From positions 1-52,128 of the forward strand of contig CAZHDW010000015.1 of NCBI GenBank assembly GCA_964531265.1: 52,128 nucleotides of DNA, read 5' to 3'. Positions within the stretch are counted from its first letter, which is position 1; each line of letters starts with the position of its first letter. This stretch comes from Hominenteromicrobium sp964531265 (GTDB taxonomy: Bacteria; Bacillota; Clostridia; Oscillospirales; Acutalibacteraceae). The notes below the pieces were generated by a model. It made no database searches and was not told the DNA's origin. It worked only from the letters and a program-made list of their open reading frames with translations. Position numbers and translations under genes: made by a program. This document shows, piece by piece, positions 1 through 8,219 of this stretch.

Positions 1-83
1 TGTTTTGAGGTTACACCGCATTTTCTAAAATACTTCCTTATTCACCCGGAGCAATATTGAGCAAGCTTTTTTCTCGTAATACA

Positions 84-111
84 TTGTCTTTTGATGGTTG
101 AATGCTATAAT
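84..111 (+). promoter_or_regulatory. SigA-type promoter for the first isomerase gene
   Basis: A TTGTCT box at 84-89 and a perfect TATAAT at 106-111 are 16 bases apart. The start codon follows about 80 bases downstream. Nothing else is recognisable in the first 83 bases. Confidence 0.6.
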
Positions 112-191
112 GTAGTTATCGGAAGATGCCCGATTCCGACGACCCGCAAAGCGTCTGCGTCAGTGCTCTTTTAGAAACAGGAGGTAACAGG

Positions 192-1025
192 ATGATGAGC
201 TTTGGAATGCCGACCTTGATAGAGAATAGTACCCTGGAGGGAAATATATCCCTCTGCAAAAGGCTTGGCCTGTCCTTTATAGAGTTGAATATGAATTTTC
301 CGGAGTACCAGATAGATAAGCTGGAGCACGCGGAGGAATTCTGTAAAAAGGCCGATGTCGCCGGTATTTACTACACCATACATCTTGATGAAACGCTGAA
401 TCCGGCTGATTTTAACCCACTGGTCAGAGATGCATACCTTGAAACAGTGAGGCGCAGCATAGAGACCGCCAAGCGATTTGTCAGCCTCAAAAATAAATAT
501 GGGGACAGCGAACAGCCGGTAACGATAAATATGCATATGAATCATGGCATCGTTGTGACCCTGCCGGACAGAAAGGTACAGATGTATGACAGGGATATGA
601 CTCCGTATATGGAGGCATTTCGCGTCTTCAGAGAGGCCTGTGAGGGCTGGATAGGCGATTCGGATGTCAGAATAACGATAGAGAATACCGACGGGTTCAG
701 AGATTACGAAAAGAGAGCGATAGAGCTTCTGCTTGAAAGTCAGTGCTTTTCACTGACATGGGATATAGGGCATTCCAAGGCTACCAGGGAAATCGACATG
801 CCGTTTATTCTGTCGCATAAAAATAAGCTCTGCCATTTTCATGTTCATGACGGCAGGGAGCAGCCTCCGAAAAATCACCTTGCGCTCGGTGACGGTGACA
901 TAGACCTTGTCGCTCGTTTGGATTTAGCAAGGAAGTGCAATGCGCGCTGTGTTTTGGAAACAAAGACGATTGCGGCCTTGGAGAAATCGGTGAAGTGGTT
1001 ATCGGAAAAGCATATTGTCGGATAA
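192..1025 (+). CDS. Sugar phosphate isomerase/epimerase, TIM-barrel (AP endonuclease 2-like fold)
   Basis: A 277-residue cytosolic enzyme of the xylose isomerase-like TIM-barrel superfamily. These enzymes use a divalent metal to isomerise or epimerise sugars; the substrate here cannot be read from sequence. Likely metal ligands sit on successive strands: HLDE, the His pair of MHMNHG, ENTDGF, DIGHS, HFHVHDG and the closing ETK. The reading frame is open from 126, but I place the start at the ATG at 192 because an AGGAGG sits 7 bases before it and the upstream residues look non-coding. It stands alone under its own promoter and ends at a hairpin. A second member of the same superfamily lies at 2421-3269 on the other strand; the two share only the fold motifs and are not recent duplicates. 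An endonuclease IV role is less likely because several of its metal ligands are missing. Confidence 0.82.
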   Translation: MMSFGMPTLIENSTLEGNISLCKRLGLSFIELNMNFPEYQIDKLEHAEEFCKKADVAGIYYTIHLDETLNPADFNPLVRDAYLETVRRSIETAKRFVSLKNKYGDSEQPVTINMHMNHGIVVTLPDRKVQMYDRDMTPYMEAFRVFREACEGWIGDSDVRITIENTDGFRDYEKRAIELLLESQCFSLTWDIGHSKATREIDMPFILSHKNKLCHFHVHDGREQPPKNHLALGDGDIDLVARLDLARKCNARCVLETKTIAALEKSVKWLSEKHIVG

Positions 1026-1043
1026 ATTTGCGATATAATAGTT

Positions 1044-1082
1044 CAGGCAGGACACCCGCCCGGGATGCCCTGCCTGTTTTCT
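1044..1082 (+). terminator. Intrinsic terminator after the first isomerase gene
   Basis: CAGGCAGG at 1044-1051 pairs with CCTGCCTG at 1069-1076, with further GC pairing inside the loop, followed by TTTT. The opposite flank is not T-rich, so it mainly serves the plus strand. It also separates this gene from convergent thiT. Confidence 0.75.
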
Positions 1083-1083
1083 G

Positions 1084-1674
1084 TTATTGAACCTCTTCTC
1101 CGAGAAGTCTCTTTATCTGCGGCAGTCTGAAAAGTATCAATGCAGCCGCCATTGTTATTATCATTTCGGGCAGCATATATGCGCCGTTGTAGCATATTGA
1201 ATAGAGCCATGGCCTGCCGACCCATTCGGAGCCGAACGCGACGAAGTTTTCGAAATTTGCAAAAATCACCGCACCGGAGATAAGGTGGCATACAAATCTG
1301 AGAGCAACCGCTATTCCTGTGCCGAGGCATATGCCGACATAACCGTGCTTTCTCATCATACCGGAGAGTCCGATGACGGTAAAGGCCAGAATATAGTCCA
1401 GCATTATCACACCGATAAGGCATGCAGGGGTAAGTCCCCAAGCAAACAGGCCATCCATGATGCCAAAGGCAAGCTGAATGACGGATTCCACAAAAGCCGC
1501 AGCAAGTCCCCACTTGAGACCGAATGCGATCGATACCATGGCGCATGGAAGCATGGAGAGCAGCGTGACAGATCCGCCAAAAGGCATTTTAAAGATCTTG
1601 ATCAGGCTCAGCACAGTCCCCAGGGCAATCATTACTGCGCATACAGCAAGCTTGTACGTGTTGTTCTTCTTCAT
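1084..1674 (-). CDS. thiT: Energy-coupled thiamine transporter S component ThiT
   Basis: A 196-residue membrane protein with about six hydrophobic segments. It matches the ThiT (YuaJ) substrate-binding subunit of ECF-type vitamin transporters, which captures thiamine and docks on a shared EcfA/A'/T module encoded elsewhere. The loop GGSVTLLSMLP after helix 1 and the late CYNGAYMLPE segment resemble ThiT ligand-pocket motifs. I use the ATG at 1674: an AAGGA lies 9 bases before it, whereas an ATG at 1683 is adjacent to that same site. A TPP riboswitch and its terminator lie directly upstream on the same strand, which independently supports thiamine as substrate and implies repression when thiamine pyrophosphate is plentiful. 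The family assignment is strong; the ECF partners are not in this window. Confidence 0.92.
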   Translation of the reverse strand: MKKNNTYKLAVCAVMIALGTVLSLIKIFKMPFGGSVTLLSMLPCAMVSIAFGLKWGLAAAFVESVIQLAFGIMDGLFAWGLTPACLIGVIMLDYILAFTVIGLSGMMRKHGYVGICLGTGIAVALRFVCHLISGAVIFANFENFVAFGSEWVGRPWLYSICYNGAYMLPEMIITMAAALILFRLPQIKRLLGEEVQ

Positions 1675-1700
1675 TTTTACCATTCCTTTCCCGGGGCAAT

Positions 1701-1730
1701 AAAAAATGCGCCCCGATGATCCGGTGCGCA
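1701..1730 (-). terminator. Riboswitch-controlled terminator before thiT
   Basis: Read on the minus strand, TGCGC-A-CCG pairs across a GATCAT loop with CGG-G-GCGCA and is followed by six T. It lies between the TPP aptamer and the thiT ribosome binding site, so it is the likely expression platform. Confidence 0.8.
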
Positions 1731-1749
1731 AAATACGGTAAGGTTAAAG

Positions 1750-1840
1750 TATTTCCCTACGTCGGCATTATCCGAATCAGGTTATAGGTCCAGGCGACTA
1801 CGCCAATCTCAGCCGACTCAATTGTCAGCACCCTTATTAC
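1750..1840 (-). promoter_or_regulatory. TPP (THI-box) riboswitch upstream of thiT
   Basis: The minus strand carries the conserved TPP aptamer parts in order: GGGTGC, GGCTGAGA, a variable P3 region, ACCTGATTCGGATAATGCC and CGTAGGGAA. These are the pyrimidine-sensing and pyrophosphate-sensing elements of the THI box. The next gene in this direction is thiT, with a terminator hairpin between. The aptamer limits are approximate. Upstream, from about 1845 to 2000, I see no convincing gene or signal. Confidence 0.95.
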
Positions 1841-2000
1841 TACAATGGGAGTATAGCACATACTATTACCGATTGCAATAGGCAAAATGAATTTTTTTCA
1901 GCTTGCAAGTTACGTGAATATCGTCATTTATCAGGAAATGTTCCCGGAAAACGAGTTGGTTCTTGCGGACGGCACAGCAATATCAGTAAAATCAGAACAA

Positions 2001-2042
2001 AAACCGCTTGACCTCAGTGCCTACAGACGGGTCAAGCGGTTT
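2001..2042 (-). terminator. Intrinsic terminator ending the minus-strand unit 2075-3269
   Basis: AAACCGCTTGACC at 2001-2013 pairs almost perfectly with GGGTCAAGCGGTTT at 2029-2042. On the minus strand the hairpin is followed by TTTTTGTTC. The plus-strand side is also fairly T-rich, so it could act both ways. Confidence 0.8.
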
Positions 2043-2074
2043 CTTTCAATTAGTGTTAACGCATATGTGATCGA

Positions 2075-2420
2075 TTAAACGCCCAGATTAAAGTCAAGCC
2101 AGTAGTAATCTGCATCAACCAAAGAATATTTCTTTGCTATCATGCACAACTCTCTGTTTTCATCAAGATATGGGTAAGCCTCTTCGATGTTTTCGTCCGA
2201 GGTTGTTTTCATTTGACGAAGCTGTATCGGGATATTCAATACTCGGTACAGTTGAGTCGGAGACGCTTGAAGTGATATCGTCGATATCACTTAGTACTGT
2301 GACAGATGGGGCTGCTGTTCCGGCGTTTATATCGCTTCCGTTAAAAATCAGTGCTGCCATCAGTAGCAGTATTGCAATGATTGGCTTAAAGACAAATCCT
2401 AATCCGTTTCCCAGGGTAAA
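2075..2420 (-). pseudogene. Frameshifted small secreted or lipid-anchored protein remnant
   Basis: Directly after the stop of the minus-strand isomerase gene, one frame (about 2420 to 2163) encodes a hydrophobic stretch containing PIIAILLLMAALIF followed by an Asp/Ser/Thr-rich segment. It then runs out of frame near 2200. A second frame continues with coding character (DENIEEAYPYLDENREL) to a stop at 2075, just before the terminator. Joined by one frameshift near 2195-2215, they would make a protein of about 110 residues with an N-terminal signal or membrane anchor. There is no good ATG and ribosome site in front of the hydrophobic part; an ATG at 2360 falls inside it. I cannot name a family. 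A sequencing error or programmed frameshift remain possible. Confidence 0.35.
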
Positions 2421-3269
2421 TCATCCTTTAGAATTATATCTGTATGCAATCCTACAGGCACGCTTATAGACCTCTGTGAAGTACTGCTCTATGCTCATTT
2501 GGCCATAGATATCATTCTCAAGTCGGTTTGGCTTTGAGTTTATAACGAGCTCAAAATTCAAGATATCAAGCTTGTTGGACTTTTTAAGACGGTCGATATT
2601 GTAATCCCAATCGGCGATTCCGTCATAGGGGAGAAGGTGGAGATCATCCGTCCAGTAGGTTTTGCCGTCATAGCGGCTGATGCCAAGATTGTCATTCAAA
2701 TGGGTCATTATAAGCCTGTAACCGAAGCTTGCGAGCAGATCGGCCGAGTGATTGTAGCACAGCTCATGGCCGGAATCCCAGCAGAAGCCGACAGTATCGC
2801 AGCCGCTGAAATGCTCCATCAATGCGAACAGATACTCATCACCCTCGGTATTTTCAAAGGCTATTTTTACACCTGCTTTTCCTGCTTCCTCCACAAGCTT
2901 TTCGAAATTATCAAAGTACAGGGAGTTTTTGTCAAATTCATATTCAAAGCCGATCCATGTGTGTACGACAGCTATCGGCACGGAATGCCTTTTGCAGTCC
3001 TTTATCGTGTCTAAGAGCTCATCCAGTGCCGGCTCGGAAACCGCACTATCACGGCTCCAGAGATCCGCAGCCTTCAGGTACGGAGCGTGCAGGGACTGTA
3101 TCTCAAGCCCGCAGCTCTTTGCACTTGTGATGATCTTATCGATGTCGACATTGCGCTCCCACTCCGGAGAAACAGCGTCAAAGCCTATCCTTTTCAGAAT
3201 TTTTACAAGCTCAGTCGTGGGAATACTGTAATTGTTGCCGACAGAAATACCGATTTTTTGCTTCCACAT
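2421..3269 (-). CDS. Sugar phosphate isomerase/epimerase, TIM-barrel
   Basis: A 282-residue soluble protein of the AP endonuclease 2/xylose isomerase-like TIM-barrel superfamily. Visible candidate metal or acid-base positions, in order, are HAPY, VVHTWIGF, ENTEGDEY, WDSGHE, THLND and a late FELV strand. This is the pattern of sugar isomerases and epimerases such as hydroxypyruvate isomerase- or IolE-like enzymes, but the substrate is not predictable. The ATG at 3269 has GAGGT 7 bases upstream. A promoter with TTGAAA and TATACT boxes lies about 85 bases upstream, and the transcript appears to run into the broken gene at 2075-2420 and stop at the 2001-2042 hairpin. It is on the opposite strand from its superfamily relative at 192-1025, with thiT between. 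Confidence 0.8.
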   Translation of the reverse strand: MWKQKIGISVGNNYSIPTTELVKILKRIGFDAVSPEWERNVDIDKIITSAKSCGLEIQSLHAPYLKAADLWSRDSAVSEPALDELLDTIKDCKRHSVPIAVVHTWIGFEYEFDKNSLYFDNFEKLVEEAGKAGVKIAFENTEGDEYLFALMEHFSGCDTVGFCWDSGHELCYNHSADLLASFGYRLIMTHLNDNLGISRYDGKTYWTDDLHLLPYDGIADWDYNIDRLKKSNKLDILNFELVINSKPNRLENDIYGQMSIEQYFTEVYKRACRIAYRYNSKG

Positions 3270-3353
3270 ACAAACTACCTCACATATCCGACTTAATATC
3301 GTTCCGGTTCAGCGCCGTATATTCGCAATGAGTACAGCGCTGCTATCAACCTC

Positions 3354-3382
3354 AGTATAGCGCAACGGCTTGAGATTTTCAA
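3354..3382 (-). promoter_or_regulatory. Promoter for the minus-strand isomerase
   Basis: On the minus strand TTGAAA (plus 3377-3382) and TATACT (plus 3354-3359) are 17 bases apart. The roughly 75-base leader includes a short imperfect hairpin (CAGCGC...GCGCTG, about 3310-3342). Confidence 0.65.
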
Positions 3383-3605
3383 CGAAAAAAGACAGAGCTT
3401 TTTCTGAATATTTACATTTCGGCAAACGGGCTTTATTTGCGCTTTACCATACTTGTATTCGACAAATTTCAAAACGGTTACATGGAATAATTGCAAAAAA
3501 TCGCGATTTATATTTATTGCATAAAAATCCCGCGGCATTTTTATTGAAAAATACAGAAAATGGTCGTTGAAAGAAAAAGTAAATGCGGTTTCGCAAAGAA
3601 AAAGA

Positions 3606-3634
3606 TTGCAAAAATGTAACTTTTGGTTTATAAT
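3606..3634 (+). promoter_or_regulatory. Promoter for the SH3/lysozyme gene
   Basis: TTGCAA at 3606-3611 and TATAAT at 3629-3634 are separated by exactly 17 bases. A start near 3641 means the open frame that begins at 3623 cannot be translated in full from this transcript, which supports the ATG at 3725. Confidence 0.7.
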
Positions 3635-3640
3635 ACTCAC

Positions 3641-3724
3641 ATTACAGGAAAACTCTATCTTTACGGCTTGGCCGTAGCAGGCGGCTTCTCGCGATTGCCG
3701 CCGAATATAAGGACTGGTGAATTT
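3641..3724 (+). promoter_or_regulatory. Structured 5' leader of the SH3/lysozyme gene
   Basis: The 84-base leader has two tight hairpins: TACGGC-TTG-GCCGTA at 3662-3676 and GGCGGC...GCCGCC at 3680-3702. A purine-rich AAGGA follows before the ATG. It does not match the c-di-GMP, c-di-AMP or other riboswitch consensus that I could recall. It could be a regulatory RNA or simply a stabilised leader. Confidence 0.35.
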
Positions 3725-6634
3725 ATGAATGCTGTATTGAAAAGAAATACAAAGCGTTTTGCAGCGCTGCTTATTGTGCTCATGATAGTGCTGACGGCTC
3801 TTCCGTTCTCAGCGTCGGCTGAGTCGGTGACGGCTGTTACAACTGCGGCTGTCAGACTGAGATCGGGAGCCGGAACCAACACAAGCTCTTTGAGGGTGCT
3901 TTCAAGCGGAACACAGGTAACTGTGACGGATATGAGTAACGCCGAGTGGTATGCTGTTTCGCTTTCCGACGGAACCGAGGGCTATGTTTATTCCGAATAT
4001 CTCGCCATATCTGCGGAGATACCTGCCACCACGAACGAGTATGTCAATCTCAGAAGCGGCGCGGGAACCAATTACAAATCGAAACAGGTCGTTGCACAGG
4101 GCACATCCCTGACAGTTACAAGCACCCAGAACAGCAAGTGGTATGCTGTTCGACTTAGAAACGGAGTGGAGGGCTACATATATTCGATCTATCTCGATCT
4201 TGAGAATGTTGGGGATTTCGAGCCGTCAACACCGTCTCAGCCGACTCAGACTCCCGAGCCGAGCGCCGGTATCGATACAGCAATAACAACGGCTGCTGTC
4301 AATTTGAGAAGCGGCCCGGGCACTTCATATAAATCCGCAGGTGTGGTAGCGGCAGGCGTCACTGTTACTGTTACAAAATACGCTTCTCCGGAGTGGTATG
4401 AGGTCACTTTGTCCGATGGCAGAAGCGGATATATCTGCTCACGCTATTTGCTCGAACAGAGCTCCGGTGAAAGCGATGTTTCCGAAAGTGCCGTCACTAC
4501 AACATATGTCAATCTGCGCAGCGGTGCAGGAACGAGCTATTATTCAATGGGAACAGTCAGGGCCGGTGCTTCGATCACGGTTACCGACAGAAGCAACAGA
4601 GAATGGTATGCGGTCACTCTGTCCGACGGCAGAAAGGGCTACATGTATTCTATCTACATTAAGATAATCGACAAGGTTCAGATATATCCCACACCCACAC
4701 CGGTACCTACGGCTACTCCTGAACCCACACCGGAGCCGACTCCGGAGCCGACTCCCACGCCCGATACAGGCTCGGTTATTATGAGAACAACCACCGCTGT
4801 CAATCTCAGAAGTGGCCCGGGCGTTAGCTATTCGAGAATTCAGGTCGTGTCCTCCGGCATCGACGTTACTGTGCTTGCGATAGCACAGGACGGATGGTAC
4901 AGGGTAAAGCTGACGGACGGCACCGAGGGCTACTTTATTTCGGATTACCTCACTCTCGTTTCCGGTGATCTGAGCTCGCTCAGCGGCGAAAGCTCCGGAG
5001 AGACGGGCGGTTCGGATAATAATGTTCCGGAAACCCCCTCGGATATCGAATACGTACGTACGAATGTGAGCGGCCTGAATCTCAGAAGCGGCCCGGGAAC
5101 AGGATATTCACGCGTAAAGCTGCTGGATATCGGTACGGTCATGCAGGTGCTTGCAAAGGCAGATAACGGCTGGCTGAAGGTGAAGCTGACGGACGGCACT
5201 GAGGGCTATGTTTCGTCCGAATATGTCTCGGCATACGACCCGTCCGATGCTGGCGCCGAGCTGCCCGAGGGTACTGAAATAATAGAGCAGTATAAGACTC
5301 TGTACATAGAGGCAAATACCAGCGGTACCGTGTACTGGTCAAGCTCCGATACCTCGGTGGTCACCGTCGAGTCCGGCAGTGGAAGCCAGGTGTTTGTATA
5401 TGCTGTAGCTCCCGGTACGGCAAATATTGTCGGCAAGAATGCGTCCGGAGCGGTGCTCACCACCAAGACGATCAATGTCACGGAGCCGGAGGCCATACGC
5501 TTTGCATATACAACGCCGAATATTATTTCCGTCGGCGAAAGCTTTGATTTTGCGGCAGTTACGGATCAGGCAAAGACTAAGGTCTGGTTCGAAATAGTCG
5601 GCGGAGGATATTACGAAACCTCGAATTATACAGAGGAGACCAACGGCAACAATACAGTACGTGTGTTCACCGCGGAGGCGGTTATCAATACGCCGGGCAC
5701 CTACACCGTAAGGGCATATTCCTACGCGAACGGAATATATTCCACCACCTACAGAGAGTTCACGATACTTGTTGTTTCTACGACCGACAGAACTACCACA
5801 AGCAGCGAATCCAGACGTATAAGCGATGAAATGCTCAATGCCGTAGCTCTGTTTGAGGGCTATTTCCCGGAGGTCTATCCCGATACGCTTGCAGGCAACA
5901 TCCCGACGGTTGGCTATGGATATGTGGTTAGCAAGAACACTACCTTCTATAACAGCCTTACAAAGACCGAGGCCATGGCTATGCTTGCCGATACACTGAA
6001 CAGACGCGGCTATACTACTCAGCTCAATACCTTTATCACTCAGAACAGCGTAAAGATGAATCAGCATCAGTTCGATGCCTTGGTAAGCTTTTCCTACAAT
6101 GTCGGCTCCGGCTATTGGAATTCGAGCACACCGTGCTATCTGAGAACGATAATGAAGGAAAACACCTATGCTGTGCCGGATAACCTTTCGGTTTCGAATC
6201 CGTTGTACGGTAAGGTTTCCGCCACCAAACTCAGCGTGTATAACGGCCACAGCTCAAATGCGACGGTTCTGAAATCGCTTTCGTCCGGTGCATCGGTCAC
6301 AGTGACGGATTATTACAGAAATTCCGATACTGCCGAGGCGTGGTACAGGATATCCGCGAGTGATGTGACCGGCTGGGTGCGCTCCGGAGACATAACGCTG
6401 ACAAGCACTACCGGCTTGGTACGAGACCTTGCTTATATCGATGCATATACCTTCTGCAACAATATGCTCGATTGGCACAAGGCCGGAGGACAGTGCGTAA
6501 AGGGTCTTCTGAACCGCAGAGTCGCCGAAGCAAAGGTGTTCTCACACGGCAATTATGCCGAAGCCACAAAGGGTAATGCGAATTTCTACAAAAATACTTA
6601 CAATTATATAATACCGGATTGTAATTACAGGTAA
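3725..6634 (+). CDS. Secreted multi-SH3 cell-wall hydrolase with GH24 lysozyme domain
   Basis: A 969-residue exported protein. Residues 1-33 are a signal peptide ending PFSASA. Six bacterial SH3 domains follow, each opening with NLRSG(A/P)G or a close variant, at about 38-95, 103-158, 187-243, 257-313, 354-411 and 447-502. A Pro-Thr-Glu linker (about 320-346) separates the fourth and fifth. Two Ig-like beta domains (about 515-588 and 592-685) lead to a T4/endolysin-type GH24 muramidase from about 698, with likely catalytic E711 (LFEGY), D720 and T728. A seventh SH3-like segment (about 826-893) interrupts the lysozyme fold before its last helices (NNMLDWHKAGG, GLLNRR). The likely role is cutting or remodelling peptidoglycan while bound to the wall. 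It is a single-gene unit with its own promoter and terminator. GH24 is usually a phage family, but no other phage gene is present. Confidence 0.88.
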   Translation: MNAVLKRNTKRFAALLIVLMIVLTALPFSASAESVTAVTTAAVRLRSGAGTNTSSLRVLSSGTQVTVTDMSNAEWYAVSLSDGTEGYVYSEYLAISAEIPATTNEYVNLRSGAGTNYKSKQVVAQGTSLTVTSTQNSKWYAVRLRNGVEGYIYSIYLDLENVGDFEPSTPSQPTQTPEPSAGIDTAITTAAVNLRSGPGTSYKSAGVVAAGVTVTVTKYASPEWYEVTLSDGRSGYICSRYLLEQSSGESDVSESAVTTTYVNLRSGAGTSYYSMGTVRAGASITVTDRSNREWYAVTLSDGRKGYMYSIYIKIIDKVQIYPTPTPVPTATPEPTPEPTPEPTPTPDTGSVIMRTTTAVNLRSGPGVSYSRIQVVSSGIDVTVLAIAQDGWYRVKLTDGTEGYFISDYLTLVSGDLSSLSGESSGETGGSDNNVPETPSDIEYVRTNVSGLNLRSGPGTGYSRVKLLDIGTVMQVLAKADNGWLKVKLTDGTEGYVSSEYVSAYDPSDAGAELPEGTEIIEQYKTLYIEANTSGTVYWSSSDTSVVTVESGSGSQVFVYAVAPGTANIVGKNASGAVLTTKTINVTEPEAIRFAYTTPNIISVGESFDFAAVTDQAKTKVWFEIVGGGYYETSNYTEETNGNNTVRVFTAEAVINTPGTYTVRAYSYANGIYSTTYREFTILVVSTTDRTTTSSESRRISDEMLNAVALFEGYFPEVYPDTLAGNIPTVGYGYVVSKNTTFYNSLTKTEAMAMLADTLNRRGYTTQLNTFITQNSVKMNQHQFDALVSFSYNVGSGYWNSSTPCYLRTIMKENTYAVPDNLSVSNPLYGKVSATKLSVYNGHSSNATVLKSLSSGASVTVTDYYRNSDTAEAWYRISASDVTGWVRSGDITLTSTTGLVRDLAYIDAYTFCNNMLDWHKAGGQCVKGLLNRRVAEAKVFSHGNYAEATKGNANFYKNTYNYIIPDCNYR

Positions 6635-6636
6635 GA

Positions 6637-6669
6637 AAAAGTCTGCGGATATGATATCCGCAGACTTTT
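6637..6669. terminator. Bidirectional terminator between lysozyme gene and comM
   Basis: AAAAGTCTGCGGATAT pairs with ATATCCGCAGACTTTT, with flanking A and T runs on both sides. It ends both the plus-strand lysozyme transcript and the convergent comM transcript. Confidence 0.85.
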
Positions 6670-6686
6670 AATATGTGTTTCCGTTT

Positions 6687-8219
6687 TTAGCTGCGCTTTG
6701 ACCAGTATTTTCTGTCGAGCGTTCTGTAGCGCACGGCTTCGGCGGCATGGCGTGCTTCTATGTCCTGCGAGCCGTCAAGATCGGCAATGGTTCGCGATAC
6801 CTTGAGTACTCGATCATATGCTCTGGCTGAAAGACCGAATTTCTCAAAGGCATTTTTCAGCAGCGCGTCGGCCGCAGGAGCGGTACGGCACACCTCGTGC
6901 AGCATTTCGGGAGTTATCTGCGCATTGCAGGTCACCTTTGTACCCATGAATCTGTCAGTCTGTATTTCTCTGGCTGCGTCCACACGAGCCTTTATTTCCG
7001 CGGATGCCTCCTCCTTTTTGTCACTTACAAGATTGTCGAAATTGACCGGAGGTACCTCGATGTGCAGGTCGATTCTGTCGAGCAACGGCCCGGATACGCG
7101 GCTGAGATATCTCGATACGGCGGCATCGGAGCAGGTGCACGGCCGTGTGGGATGACCGTAAAAGCCGCACGGACAGGGGTTCATGGCCGCTACGAGCATT
7201 ACATTACAGGGGAATGTCACTGTTCCGTTAACTCTCGATACGGTCACTACGCCGTCCTCGAGCGGCTGACGCAGTGTTTCCATCGAGCTTCTTGAAAATT
7301 CCGGCAGCTCGTCCAGAAAGAGCACACCGTTATGTGCAAGTGATATTTCTCCGGGGCGCGGTATTGTGCCGCCGCCTGAAAGTCCGGGGCCGGATATTGT
7401 ATGATGCGGTGAGCGGAAGGGGCGGTTTTCGATAAGCGCGGTATTTCCCGGGAGCATTCCTGCTACGGAATGTATCTCGGTCGTCTCTATCATTTCGTCA
7501 AAGCTCATGTTCGGCAAAATTGACGGCAGTCTTTTTGCAAGCATACTTTTGCCGGAGCCCGGAGAACCGATCAGCAGCACATTGTGCCCGCCGCTTGCGG
7601 CTATCTCAAGTGCACGCTTGGCCTGAGCCTGTCCCTTTACATCGGCAAAATCGGATAACAGCCTGTCCGCGACAGGGTTCGGTCGATAGGGCTCAGCAGT
7701 CTCTATGAGCTTGTGTCCGCGCAGATGCTCGAGAAGTGTGAAAATATCCGGCAGTGGATAGACGGATATACCCTCGACCACAGCGGCCTCAAAGGCGTTT
7801 TCCGCCGGTACGAACATGTGCTTAAAGCCGAGCCTTGTGGCCTCTATCGCCATTGATAGCACACCGCGTATCGGTCGTACTGTTCCGGAGAGCGAAAGCT
7901 CACCGATGAAAATGCAGTCATCCGTGTTGGCATTCAGTTGCCCGGTGGCCTTCAAAAGAGCAACCAAAAGGGGAAGGTCGTATATTGGACCCTCCTTGCG
8001 CTTATCGGCGGGGGCAAGGTTCATTGTGATGTGACTTACGGGAAAATCAAACCCACAGTTTTTCAAAGCCGAACGCACCCTGTTTCGCGATTCCTTTACG
8101 GCAGCGTCGGGCAGACCGACAAGGTCGAACGCCGGAAGTCCCTGAGACAGGTCAGCCTCAACCTCAACCAGAAAAGCGTGCATACCGTAAAGACCCATGC
8201 TGAATGCTTTTGAAACCAT
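6687..8219 (-). CDS. comM: YifB/ComM family Mg-chelatase-like AAA+ ATPase
   Basis: A 510-residue AAA+ ATPase of the ComM (YifB) family. In Gram-negative bacteria ComM is a hexameric helicase that drives branch migration during natural transformation; the role in Clostridia is less studied. The N-terminal Lon-like domain (about 1-165, including DLVGLPDAAVKESR) is followed by the ATPase core with Walker A GSPGSGKS, the Walker B/FLDELPE segment and the family signature NPCPCGFYGHPTRPC. A C-terminal Mg-chelatase helical domain closes the protein. I use the ATG at 8219, preceded by GGGCGG, rather than one five codons upstream that has no ribosome site. Length and domain order are normal. It is transcribed alone. 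Confidence 0.92.
   Translation of the reverse strand: MVSKAFSMGLYGMHAFLVEVEADLSQGLPAFDLVGLPDAAVKESRNRVRSALKNCGFDFPVSHITMNLAPADKRKEGPIYDLPLLVALLKATGQLNANTDDCIFIGELSLSGTVRPIRGVLSMAIEATRLGFKHMFVPAENAFEAAVVEGISVYPLPDIFTLLEHLRGHKLIETAEPYRPNPVADRLLSDFADVKGQAQAKRALEIAASGGHNVLLIGSPGSGKSMLAKRLPSILPNMSFDEMIETTEIHSVAGMLPGNTALIENRPFRSPHHTISGPGLSGGGTIPRPGEISLAHNGVLFLDELPEFSRSSMETLRQPLEDGVVTVSRVNGTVTFPCNVMLVAAMNPCPCGFYGHPTRPCTCSDAAVSRYLSRVSGPLLDRIDLHIEVPPVNFDNLVSDKKEEASAEIKARVDAAREIQTDRFMGTKVTCNAQITPEMLHEVCRTAPAADALLKNAFEKFGLSARAYDRVLKVSRTIADLDGSQDIEARHAAEAVRYRTLDRKYWSKRS

Noticed and set aside
1887..2078. 63-codon plus-strand frame
   Set aside because: It spans the strong 2001-2042 terminator hairpin and has no ribosome site, so it is not a gene.
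3623..3724. Upstream extension of the SH3/lysozyme frame
   Set aside because: It begins within the -10 box at 3629, before the likely transcript start, and the residues before 3725 do not form part of the clear signal peptide.
3641..3724. c-di-GMP or c-di-AMP riboswitch before the lysozyme gene
   Set aside because: The two hairpins are real, but I could not find the conserved core sequences of either class.
5339..6250. 303-codon minus-strand frame in the lysozyme gene
   Set aside because: Antisense shadow of the Ig and lysozyme domains, without start signals.
3725..6634. Prophage origin for the GH24 lysozyme gene
   Set aside because: The catalytic family is phage-like, but the gene has a signal peptide, many SH3 domains, its own promoter and no phage genes around it.
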